Shown: piece by piece, positions 1 to 4,404 of the stretch
Layout: each line of letters starts with the position of its first letter
Numbering within the stretch: the first letter of the stretch is position 1
Assembly (NCBI GenBank): GCA_964541695.1
Contig: CAZIRB010000136.1
Span: 1 to 5,142, forward strand
DNA: 5,142 bases
Source of the DNA: CAZKGE01 sp964541695
GTDB taxonomy: Bacteria > Bacillota > Clostridia > Christensenellales > CAG-138
Direction: 5' to 3'
The notes under the pieces: generated by a model
Database searches by the model: none
What the model saw: only the letters and a program-made list of their open reading frames with translations
What the model was told of the DNA's origin: nothing
Made by a program: the position numbers and the translations under genes

Positions 1-66
1 TATTATTGGCGGGAGCATTATAAAGACTATCCGTATGAATGGGCAGATTTTATGACGGCGGACTGA
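1..66 (+). CDS. 3' end of an unidentified gene (partial)
   Basis: This frame is open from the window edge to a TGA at 64-66 and gives 21 C-terminal residues, beginning YYWREHYKDYPYEW and ending FMTAD. The tail is rich in aromatic and acidic residues, and I do not recognise a family from it. The frame is supported by its position: a GC-rich hairpin with a T-tract (76-97) begins about 10 bp after the stop, as expected at the end of a transcription unit. The other + frames close earlier. The fragment is too short for a functional call, and it could be chance, since one alternative + frame is also open for about 50 bases. Confidence 0.5.
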   Translation, partial: YYWREHYKDYPYEWADFMTAD

Positions 67-75
67 TCGTGCGGT

Positions 76-98
76 CGGCCGGTCCCGGTTGCTTTTTA
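76..98 (+). terminator. Intrinsic terminator after the first partial gene (module copy 1)
   Basis: CGGCCG (76-81) can pair with CGGTTG (86-91), using two G-U wobbles, around a GTCC loop. C and five T (93-97) follow. The design matches the hairpins after the next two genes, and all three share GGTTGCTTTTTATCC. The stem is short, so strength is uncertain, but the position just after the stop at 66 fits. Confidence 0.55.
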
Positions 99-117
99 TC
101 CTCGTGTGCGACGGCGT

Positions 118-145
118 TTGCGGCACATGGGGCATGTGGTATACT
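118..145 (+). promoter_or_regulatory. Promoter for the ICMT-like gene, with an overlapping dyad
   Basis: A -10 element TATACT (140-145) is preceded by TG at 137-138, making an extended -10. TTGCGG (118-123) lies 16 bp upstream as a possible -35. A perfect inverted repeat, CACATG (124-129), GGG, CATGTG (133-138), fills the spacer and overlaps the TG of the extended -10, so a repressor bound there would block polymerase. The operator role is inferred. The 11 bases TGTGGTATACT (135-145) recur exactly at the DUF975 promoter (4363-4373). Confidence 0.55.
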
Positions 146-219
146 TAGGGGGTGAATGAACGGGAACTTGTCAGGCAATTTGAACCGCGCTCATTGATAT
201 AACCGGCGAGGGCAAAAGC

Positions 220-834
220 ATGATTACGGCAAACTTTTCGAATCGTTTCGAATCCATCGCGTTCAGTTGCATCGTTTATATCTTTTGTATATCTGAGCTT
301 GCCATAAGGATTTATGCGGATATGAACAGAAGGCATTCCGCTGGCAAACGAAAGACGGCCGACTTTGGTTCCGTTCTTGTCGTTGTTCTTGGCCTTGCCG
401 GGAGCGTTTGTCTTAGTTTTCTGCTTTCAGGAAGCGGCATGCCTTGGTTTATTCCCAAGCTAAATCTGCCGCGTTTCTTTTACTTTGTCGGACTCGTGTT
501 CATGCTTGGCGGACTGGTGCTTCGGGATGTGGCCGTGTTGACATTAAGAAAGTATTTCACCGTTGTGGTGCAAGTAACCGATGAGCAGCAGTTAATACAA
601 AATGGAGTTTATAAACGATTGCGGAACCCCGCCTATACAGGCATGCTGCTCATCATTGTCGGCATCGCGATATCGTTACGCAGCGCTGTTTCAGCCATCC
701 TGTCATTGATTGTTTTCACTTTATGCGTCAGTGTGCGAATCAGGGTTGAGGAAAGGGCGCTACGAGAAAAATTCGGAAGCGCATTTGAAGAATATTGTGC
801 CCATACATGGCGGTTGATCCCGTTCATATGGTGA
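220..834 (+). CDS. Isoprenylcysteine carboxyl methyltransferase (ICMT)-family membrane protein
   Basis: A 204-residue polytopic membrane protein of the ICMT/phospholipid methyltransferase-like superfamily. Hydrophobic segments lie near residues 12-30, 50-71, 85-105 and 141-171. The catalytic C-terminal half carries the family signature: KYFTVVVQV (111-119), RLRNPAYTG (133-141, the RHPxYxG-type SAM-binding motif with Asn for the common His), the paired glutamates EERALREKFG (177-186) and the tail EYCAHTWRLIPFIW (191-204). Members transfer a methyl group from S-adenosylmethionine at the membrane. Bacterial members are widespread but their substrates are mostly unknown, and no prenylated-protein substrate can be assumed. 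ATG 220 is the first usable start after the in-frame stop at 181-183; its ribosome site is weak (GAGGGC, 208-213). Third codon positions are mixed (11 of the first 20 are G/C), unlike the GC-rich genes downstream, which suggests a different origin. It is probably monocistronic. Confidence 0.85.
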   Translation: MITANFSNRFESIAFSCIVYIFCISELAIRIYADMNRRHSAGKRKTADFGSVLVVVLGLAGSVCLSFLLSGSGMPWFIPKLNLPRFFYFVGLVFMLGGLVLRDVAVLTLRKYFTVVVQVTDEQQLIQNGVYKRLRNPAYTGMLLIIVGIAISLRSAVSAILSLIVFTLCVSVRIRVEERALREKFGSAFEEYCAHTWRLIPFIW

Positions 835-872
835 ACTTCAGCAGCATGGGGTTTTTAAATTCCGATTGACAG

Positions 873-899
873 CGCGCCGCGCGGGCGCGGTTGCTTTTT
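873..899 (+). terminator. Intrinsic terminator after the ICMT-like gene
   Basis: CGCGCC (873-878) pairs perfectly with GGCGCG (884-889) around a 5-base loop. TTGC and five T (895-899) follow. It sits about 40 bp after the stop at 834. The T-tract region also holds the TTGCTT -35 of the next promoter, so the terminator and promoter are physically overlapped. Confidence 0.6.
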
Positions 900-920
900 A
901 TCCGCGTGCCCGGGTATAAT
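891..920 (+). promoter_or_regulatory. Promoter for the DUF3795 gene
   Basis: TTGCTT (891-896), an 18-bp spacer and a perfect TATAAT (915-920). Transcription would start near 927, leaving a leader of about 70 nt before ATG 999. That leader contains a vestigial ribosome site (GGGGGAGA, 941-948) with no ATG after it, then ATACTTAGGGGG (954-965), then the working ribosome site next to ATG 999. Confidence 0.7.
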
Positions 921-998
921 GCAGAAAAACGCGCGTAAACGGGGGAGACCGCCATACTTAGGGGGACTAAATCTGGGATTGATCCGGGGGGACAGTGA

Positions 999-1415
999 AT
1001 GCCGATTTCAATCGTCGCGCCATGCGGGTTGATTTGCGATCTGTGCTTGGGTTTTCAACGAGATAAAAACAAGTGTTCGGGCTGCACCGCGGAGGGAAGC
1101 GTACTTTCGCATTGCACAAAATGCGGAATTGTTCGCTGCCCGGAAAAGGGCGGGAATCCGGCCGAACCGTGCGGCGCCTGTTCAAAATACCCCTGCAAGC
1201 GCTTGAAAGCCCTTGAAAGAAGGTATTCGACGAATTATGGCGAGAGCTTGATGGATAACTTTCGTCAGATCGCTGAAAAAGGGTTGGATCGGTTCTTGCT
1301 TGAAGCGGAAGAATTATGGAGATGCCATGAATGCGGCGAGCTGTTATCGGTCCACCGTCCGCAGTGCTTACATTGCAAAGCCCCAAACAGTCATTACAAG
1401 AGAACGAAGCAGTAA
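999..1415 (+). CDS. DUF3795 family Cys-rich protein with C-terminal zinc ribbon
   Basis: A soluble 138-residue protein with 15 cysteines. The N-terminal part has the DUF3795 pattern: APCGLICDLC (7-16), then CSGC (26-29), CTKCGIVRC (39-47), CGAC (58-61) and YPCKRLKALERRY (64-76). This is a Cys-rich, probably metal-binding core whose function is not established. A helical linker (about 80-106) leads to a second module, C109-x2-C112-x10-C123-x2-C126, spaced like a zinc ribbon. No catalytic domain is visible. The metal could be zinc or an Fe-S cluster, and the sequence alone does not decide. ATG 999 is chosen because the run GGGGGG (986-991) lies 7 bases upstream and the first conserved Cys is at residue 9. 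Like the gene before it, its base use is less GC-rich than the genes downstream. It is bracketed by two near-identical 100-bp modules. Confidence 0.85.
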   Translation: MPISIVAPCGLICDLCLGFQRDKNKCSGCTAEGSVLSHCTKCGIVRCPEKGGNPAEPCGACSKYPCKRLKALERRYSTNYGESLMDNFRQIAEKGLDRFLLEAEELWRCHECGELLSVHRPQCLHCKAPNSHYKRTKQ

Positions 1416-1430
1416 ATCCCGGTTTACAGC

Positions 1431-1457
1431 GCGGCCGCGCGTGCGCGGTTGCTTTTT
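1431..1457 (+). terminator. Intrinsic terminator after the DUF3795 gene
   Basis: GCGGCCGCG (1431-1439) pairs with CGCGGTTGC (1444-1452), including two G-U wobbles, around a CGTG loop. Five T (1453-1457) follow directly. It is the best of the three module hairpins and starts 15 bp after the stop codon. Confidence 0.65.
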
Positions 1458-1478
1458 ATCCGCGTGTGCGGGTATAAT
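1449..1478 (+). promoter_or_regulatory. Promoter for the phosphotransacylase gene
   Basis: TTGCTT (1449-1454), an 18-bp spacer and TATAAT (1473-1478). The predicted start is near 1485, giving a short leader. The -35 lies inside the 3' arm and T-tract of the preceding terminator, so readthrough control and initiation share the same bases. Confidence 0.72.
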
Positions 1479-1498
1479 GCAGGAAAATGCGCATAAAC

Positions 1499-1506
1499 GG
1501 GGGAGA
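1499..1506 (+). promoter_or_regulatory. Ribosome binding site fixing ATG 1512
   Basis: GGGGGAGA ends 5 bases before ATG 1512. This strong G-rich site makes 1512 the clear start of the phosphotransacylase. The same octamer, without a start codon after it, is at 941-948. Confidence 0.75.
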
Positions 1507-1511
1507 TTGCC

Positions 1512-2423
1512 ATGTTTCGCACCTTTTCCGAACTGATCGAAGCCGCTAAAAGGCATCCGGCCGCGCGCACGCTCGCCGTCGCCGCGGCGGCGGACGCCGG
1601 CGTGATCGCGGCGGCGCTGCGCGCGCACAGCGAGGGCGTGGCGGAGCCGGTGTTCGTCGGCCGCGCGGACGCGGTCAAGCGGCTGCTTGACGGGCAGGGC
1701 GCGGACCCCGCGCGATTCCGCATCGAGGACGCGGCGGACGAGGATTGCGCGCTACGGGCCGTGCGGCTTGTCGCGGCGGGCGAGGCGAACGTGCTGATGA
1801 AGGGCCTGCTCGAGACGCGCGATTTTCTGCGGCCCGTCGTGCGCCGCGAGAACGGCCTTGCCGCGGGCGGGATCATGTCGCACGTCATGCTGTTCCAGGT
1901 TCCGAACTACCACAAGCTCATCGCCCTGTCCGACGGCGGCATGGTGCCGTACCCGACGCTGTCCGAGAAGGCCGAAATCATCAAAAACGCCGTGGCGGCG
2001 CTGCACGCGACCGGCTATGACAAACCGAAGGTCGCGCTGCTCTGCGCCATCGAAAAGGTGAACGAAAAGCTGCGCGAGACCGTCGAGGCCGCCGCGCTTG
2101 CCGATATGAACGCGCGCGGCGGGATTCCCGGCTGCGTCGTCATAGGCCCCATCTCGTACGACGTCGCGATGGACCCGGACATTGCGCGTCACAAGGGGTA
2201 CGACTGCGCGCACTGCGGCGATTTTGACGCTTTGATCGTGCCGGACCTGGTCTCGGGCAACCTCCTCGGCAAGTGCCTCATCATATCGGCGGGCGCTTCG
2301 CTCGCCGGCATCGTCGTCGGCGCGAAAGCGCCGATCGTGTTGCCCTCGCGCGGGTCGAGCGCGGACGAGAAGTTCCAGTCCATCGCGTTCGCGGCGCTCG
2401 CCGCGGCGGGCGGGAACGCGTGA
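1512..2423 (+). CDS. ptb: Phosphate butyryltransferase-like phosphotransacylase
   Basis: A cytoplasmic 303-residue enzyme of the phosphate acetyl/butyryltransferase family. Members convert acyl-CoA plus phosphate to acyl-phosphate plus CoA, usually feeding an acyl kinase that makes ATP. Family landmarks: VLMKGLLETRDFLRPVV (94-110), IMSHVMLF (121-128), PYPTLSEKAEIIKNAV (146-161), KPKVALLCAIEKVNEKL (171-187), VVIGPISYDVA (209-219), the SGN loop (248-250) and GAKAPIVLPSRGSSADEK (270-287). Length matches stand-alone butyryltransferases; there is no N-terminal MaoC-type hydratase domain as in the bifunctional relatives. Acetyl versus butyryl specificity cannot be read from sequence, so the symbol is by similarity. 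The expected partner, a butyrate or acetate kinase, is not next to it; 489 bp of repeat-filled DNA follows. It has its own promoter (1449-1478). Codon use is strongly GC-ending (17 of codons 11-30), unlike the genes before it. Confidence 0.88.
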   Translation: MFRTFSELIEAAKRHPAARTLAVAAAADAGVIAAALRAHSEGVAEPVFVGRADAVKRLLDGQGADPARFRIEDAADEDCALRAVRLVAAGEANVLMKGLLETRDFLRPVVRRENGLAAGGIMSHVMLFQVPNYHKLIALSDGGMVPYPTLSEKAEIIKNAVAALHATGYDKPKVALLCAIEKVNEKLRETVEAAALADMNARGGIPGCVVIGPISYDVAMDPDIARHKGYDCAHCGDFDALIVPDLVSGNLLGKCLIISAGASLAGIVVGAKAPIVLPSRGSSADEKFQSIAFAALAAAGGNA

Positions 2424-2475
2424 CCGGGGTGAGCTGCATGGCGCGAAGTGGAGCGTGTAATGTATCCTTTGAGGA

Positions 2476-2499
2476 ACGGGGCCCGTAACGTGCTTTTTT
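2476..2499 (+). terminator. Possible weak terminator after the phosphotransacylase gene
   Basis: ACGG (2476-2479) can pair with CCGT (2483-2486), and a run of six T occurs at 2494-2499. The stem is only 4 bp and the T-run is 7 nt away, so this is a weak candidate. The stable hairpin just downstream (2501-2517) may help, but it lacks its own T-tract. Confidence 0.25.
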
Positions 2500-2500
2500 G

Positions 2501-2517
2501 CGGGGACTCTGTCCCCG
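2501..2517. repeat. Perfect hairpin CGGGGAC-TCT-GTCCCCG
   Basis: A 7-bp perfect inverted repeat with a TCT triloop, immediately upstream of element copy A. CGGGGAC also occurs at 5032-5038, just before element copy C, suggesting it belongs to an extended form of the repeat. Confidence 0.6.
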
Positions 2518-2524
2518 TGCCCCT

Positions 2525-2577
2525 GCCAAAGGGGCTTGTCCCTTTGGCGGAGGTTTGGAGGCGGAGCCTCCAACGTT
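2525..2577 (+). repeat. Two-hairpin element, copy A
   Basis: Hairpin 1 pairs GCCAAAGGG (2525-2533) with CCCTTTGGC (2540-2548). Hairpin 2 pairs TTGGAGGC (2555-2562) with GCCTCCAA (2566-2573) around a GGA triloop, then CGTT. Bases 2540-2576 match the reverse complement of 5046-5082 at 36 of 37 positions. Confidence 0.8.
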
Positions 2578-2581
2578 CTCT

Positions 2582-2632
2582 TTACAGGGGCGCCGCCCTG
2601 CACCCCGCCAAGGGTCTGAGACCCTTGGAACC
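2582..2632 (-). repeat. Two-hairpin element, copy D (inverted, divergent)
   Basis: Read on the minus strand it has the same order as copy A. Hairpin 1 is a perfect 9-bp stem, CCAAGGGTC (2608-2616) with GACCCTTGG (2620-2628). A CGGGG linker follows. Hairpin 2 (about 2584-2602) has CAGGG/CCCTG arms around a GGC-containing loop. Primary sequence is diverged from copy A but the fold is kept. Confidence 0.6.
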
Positions 2633-2662
2633 CGCAGGCAACCCCGGGGAACCGTTCGGGAT

Positions 2663-2715
2663 TCCAAAGGGCCTTCGGCCCGTTGGTCGGAGTTTGAGGG
2701 CGAAGCCCTCAACGT
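2663..2715 (+). repeat. Two-hairpin element, copy B
   Basis: Hairpin 1 pairs CCAAAGGGCC (2664-2673) with GGCCCGTTGG (2677-2686), with one mismatch. Hairpin 2 pairs TTGAGGGC (2694-2701) with GCCCTCAA (2705-2712) around GAA, then CGTC. Against copy A both arms of hairpin 2 have changed together and still pair perfectly. Confidence 0.75.
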
Positions 2716-2727
2716 CCCATTTGCTAA

Positions 2728-2745
2728 GCGAAGCCTCCAATGTCC
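2728..2745 (+). repeat. Fragment of the two-hairpin element (3' half-site)
   Basis: GCGAAGCCTCCAATGTCC matches the 3' end of copy B at 2700-2717 (GCGAAGCCCTCAACGTCC) with few differences, 28 bp downstream. The 5' arm and hairpin 1 are not recognisable, so this looks like a decayed or partial copy. Confidence 0.5.
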
Positions 2746-2880
2746 TTTTTGCTCCGCCGTACCGCCAACGCGCGCGGCGCTTTTATTTTGTTTTAAAGAA
2801 ACGACCCTGCATCCGCTCGCGTTCTCCCGCCCAACCCAATAAAAATTGCATCTAACTTGCAAAAAAAATCTGAAAAACTG

Positions 2881-2909
2881 CTGAAATGTCGCGGGCCGCG
2901 TGTTAAAAT
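2881..2909 (+). promoter_or_regulatory. Probable promoter for the MATE gene
   Basis: TAAAAT (2904-2909) with TG at 2901-2902 forms an extended -10. CTGAAA (2881-2886) sits 17 bp upstream as a weak -35. An interrupted palindrome CGCGG-G-CCGCG (2890-2900) fills the spacer and could be an operator (inferred). The predicted start near 2915 lies at or after GTG 2913, which complicates the choice of start codon. Confidence 0.5.
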
Positions 2910-2912
2910 GGT

Positions 2913-4313
2913 GTGGTTGCTGCGGCATATCCACATTACAAACCGGAAGAAGGCGTATTCGAGACGGAACAGACGGATAAATTCACGCTTCTGACCACGG
3001 GACCGCTCAAGAAGCTGATCGTGCGCATGGCGGTGCCGGGCATTGTCAGCATGCTTATTACGGCGATCTACAACCTGGTGGACACGTTCTTTGTGGGCTT
3101 TCTCGGTACGAGCGCGTCCGGCGCGATCGGCATCGTCTACGCGTACAGCGCGGTCACGCTCGCGACGGGGCTTTTGTTCGGGCACGGCTCGGGCAACTAC
3201 GTCTCGCGCTGCCTCGGCGCGCGCAAGATCGACGACGCGGCGCGCATGCTCGCGACGGGCTTTTTCGCGTGCTTCGGCGTGGGGCTTTTGTTTTTGATCG
3301 TCGGCGTGAGTTTCTTAAAGCCCATCGTGCGCCTGCTCGGCGCGACCGAGACGATACTGCCGTACGCTGCGGACTACATGCTCTATATCCTGATCGGCAC
3401 GCCGTTCATGTCGGCGTCGATGGCGCTGAACAACCAGCTCCGCCTGCAGGGCAGCCCGACCAGCGGCATGATCGGCATCGCCATCGGCGCGGTGCTGAAC
3501 ATCGGCCTCGACCCGCTGTTTATCTTCGTGTTCCACATGGGCACGGGCGGCGCCGGTCTTGCGACGGCGATCTCGCAGGCGGTCAGCTTCTTTATCCTGC
3601 TGTGGATGACCGGCCGGCGCGGGAACATCCCGATCAAGTGGAAAAACTTCACGCCCACGCGCGCGCTCCTTGCCGAGATCTGGCGCGGCGGGTTCCCGAC
3701 GTTCGCGCGGCAGATTTTAAACAGCGTCGCGACGATATTTTTAAACCGCGCGGCGGGCGTGTACGGCGACGCCGCGATTGCGGCCATGGCGATCGTGTCG
3801 CGCATCATGAGCCTCGTCAACTCGACCGCGCTCGGCTTCGGCCAGGGCTTCCAGCCCGTGTGCGGCTATAATTACGGCGCGGGCAACTACGACCGCGTGC
3901 TCAAGGGCTTTTGGTTCTCCGTGCGCGTGACGGTGATCGGCATGACCGCGATCTGCGCGGCGGGCGTTATATTCGCCGGTCCGATCGTGAGCGTGTTCCG
4001 CGACGATCCCGCGGTGATCGCCATCGGCGCGCGCGCGCTGCGGTACCAGTGCATGATATTCCCGCTGATCGGCTGGACGATCATACTGAATATGTTCTCA
4101 CAGAACATCGGCGACGCGTTCGAGGCGGGCTTAATGGCCATCGCGCGGCAGGGCGCGTTCTTTTTGCCCGCGCTGTGGGTGCTCTCGCATACGCTGGGGC
4201 TCCTTGGCATCCAGCTTTCGCAGACCACAGCGGACGTTTTGACGCTGATTCTATCGATCCCGATCGGCGCGCGCGTGATCAACCGCGTCAAAAAGCTGCG
4301 CGACGCGTGCTGA
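2913..4313 (+). CDS. MATE family multidrug/cation efflux transporter
   Basis: A 466-residue inner-membrane transporter of the MATE family, which exports organic cations and drugs by Na+ or H+ antiport. It has the usual length, about 12 hydrophobic segments and two homologous halves (about 37-230 and 258-455). Typical stretches are LTTGPLKKLIVRMAVP (27-42), YNLVDTFFVGFLGT (53-66), ALNNQLRLQGSPTSGM (171-186), LNIGLDPLFIF (195-205), RGGFPTFARQ (258-267) and GFGQGFQPVCGYNYGAGNYD (308-327). The style is that of the MepA-like clostridial branch; the substrate cannot be inferred. The start is uncertain: GTG 2913 is the only standard in-frame start before the conserved region (in-frame stop at 2904-2906), yet it has no ribosome site and lies at the predicted transcription start. 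The next in-frame starts, GTG 3021 and ATG 3027, would cut into the conserved N-terminus. Strong GC-ending codon use. Downstream DUF975 gene has its own promoter. Confidence 0.93.
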   Translation: MVAAAYPHYKPEEGVFETEQTDKFTLLTTGPLKKLIVRMAVPGIVSMLITAIYNLVDTFFVGFLGTSASGAIGIVYAYSAVTLATGLLFGHGSGNYVSRCLGARKIDDAARMLATGFFACFGVGLLFLIVGVSFLKPIVRLLGATETILPYAADYMLYILIGTPFMSASMALNNQLRLQGSPTSGMIGIAIGAVLNIGLDPLFIFVFHMGTGGAGLATAISQAVSFFILLWMTGRRGNIPIKWKNFTPTRALLAEIWRGGFPTFARQILNSVATIFLNRAAGVYGDAAIAAMAIVSRIMSLVNSTALGFGQGFQPVCGYNYGAGNYDRVLKGFWFSVRVTVIGMTAICAAGVIFAGPIVSVFRDDPAVIAIGARALRYQCMIFPLIGWTIILNMFSQNIGDAFEAGLMAIARQGAFFLPALWVLSHTLGLLGIQLSQTTADVLTLILSIPIGARVINRVKKLRDAC

Positions 4314-4321
4314 GCGGCTCG

Positions 4322-4337
4322 TTTTGCCGCGGCAAAA
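4322..4337. repeat. Perfect 16-bp palindrome between the MATE and DUF975 genes
   Basis: TTTTGCCGCGGCAAAA starts 9 bp after the MATE stop and just upstream of the DUF975 promoter. It can form a 6-bp stem with a CGCG loop, but the hairpin is followed by A, not T, on the + strand. It is therefore not a standard terminator. A regulator site for the DUF975 promoter is possible (inferred). Confidence 0.5.
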
Positions 4338-4341
4338 AAGG

Positions 4342-4373
4342 TTGATGACGCTGCGGCCGGGCTGTGGTATACT
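4342..4373 (+). promoter_or_regulatory. Promoter for the DUF975 gene
   Basis: TATACT (4368-4373) with TG at 4365-4366 makes an extended -10. The nearest -35-like hexamer, TTGATG (4342-4347), has a 20-bp spacer, so recognition probably rests on the extended -10. The 11 bases TGTGGTATACT are identical to those at 135-145. Transcription from about 4380 would give a leader of about 25 nt. Confidence 0.55.
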
Positions 4374-4404
4374 GGTCGCGCAAGAAGAGGGGGAATGTTC
4401 GTTT

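Larger units (their letters stand above)
857..955 (+). repeat. Terminator-promoter-leader module, copy 2 (direct repeat of 1414-1513)
   Basis: Aligned by eye with 1414-1513, this block has 11 mismatches and one 1-bp gap over 100 columns. It contains a GC-rich hairpin, a T-tract, TTGCTT, TATAAT and even the GGGGGAGA ribosome site of the phosphotransacylase gene. The sequence ends GCCAT-A where the other copy reads GCCATG, so the start codon is absent here. It reads as a duplicated gene leader now serving the DUF3795 gene. Confidence 0.8.
1414..1513 (+). repeat. Terminator-promoter-leader module, copy 3 (direct repeat of 857-955)
   Basis: This is the second of the two long copies. It begins in the last codon of the DUF3795 gene and runs into the ATG of the phosphotransacylase gene (1512), carrying terminator, promoter and ribosome site in one block. 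The shared core GGTTGCTTTTTATCC is also present at 87-101, where the similarity stops after about 24 bp. Confidence 0.8.
2424..2912. other. Gene-free, hairpin-rich intergenic region
   Basis: No credible gene is seen on either strand. From 2476 to about 2745 it is almost continuous inverted repeats: a weak dyad at 2476-2486 followed by six T, a 7-bp-stem hairpin at 2501-2517, and three copies of a two-hairpin element (2525-2577, 2582-2632, 2663-2715) plus a fragment (2728-2745). From about 2770 to 2880 the sequence becomes A/T-rich with long A and T runs, and the MATE promoter lies at the end. Long open frames here read through repeats and are not supported as proteins. Confidence 0.8.

Noticed and set aside
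156..197. Possible 13-residue leader peptide (ATG 156 to TGA 195-197) before the ICMT-like gene
   Set aside because: The G-run before it is too close to the ATG, and there is no attenuator-like structure or codon bias pointing to a regulatory peptide.
967..1386. Minus-strand frame of 139 codons opposite the DUF3795 gene
   Set aside because: The + strand encodes the conserved cysteine pattern; the minus frame has no recognisable features.
76..1513. Integron-like gene cassettes, because a repeat follows each of three genes
   Set aside because: The repeats contain terminator and promoter elements and no recognisable attC core pairs or integrase; two of the genes have their own promoter within the repeat.
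1752..2603. Long minus-strand frame of 283 codons opposite ptb
   Set aside because: GC-rich codons on the + strand leave the complementary frame open. The ptb family motifs fix the coding strand.
2525..2745. CRISPR array
   Set aside because: Copies are in both orientations, irregularly spaced and themselves made of hairpins; there are no uniform spacers and no cas genes.
2476..2745. Riboswitch or T-box leader of the MATE gene
   Set aside because: The structured part lies well upstream of the predicted MATE promoter, and the same element recurs in inverted orientation after DUF975, so a repeat is a better explanation.
2448..2855. Open frame of 135 codons on the + strand, with an overlapping 114-codon frame at 2498-2842
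   Set aside because: Both read through the inverted-repeat cluster and into A/T-rich spacer. The translated arms simply mirror the hairpins and no family is recognisable.
3269..3871. 200-codon + frame inside the MATE gene
   Set aside because: Out-of-frame shadow rich in Arg, His and Asp. The MATE frame is continuous and carries all motifs.
4324..4404. N-terminal extension of DUF975 from TTG 4324
   Set aside because: It would include the palindrome, the -10 element and the ribosome site, and it is not part of the family N-terminus.
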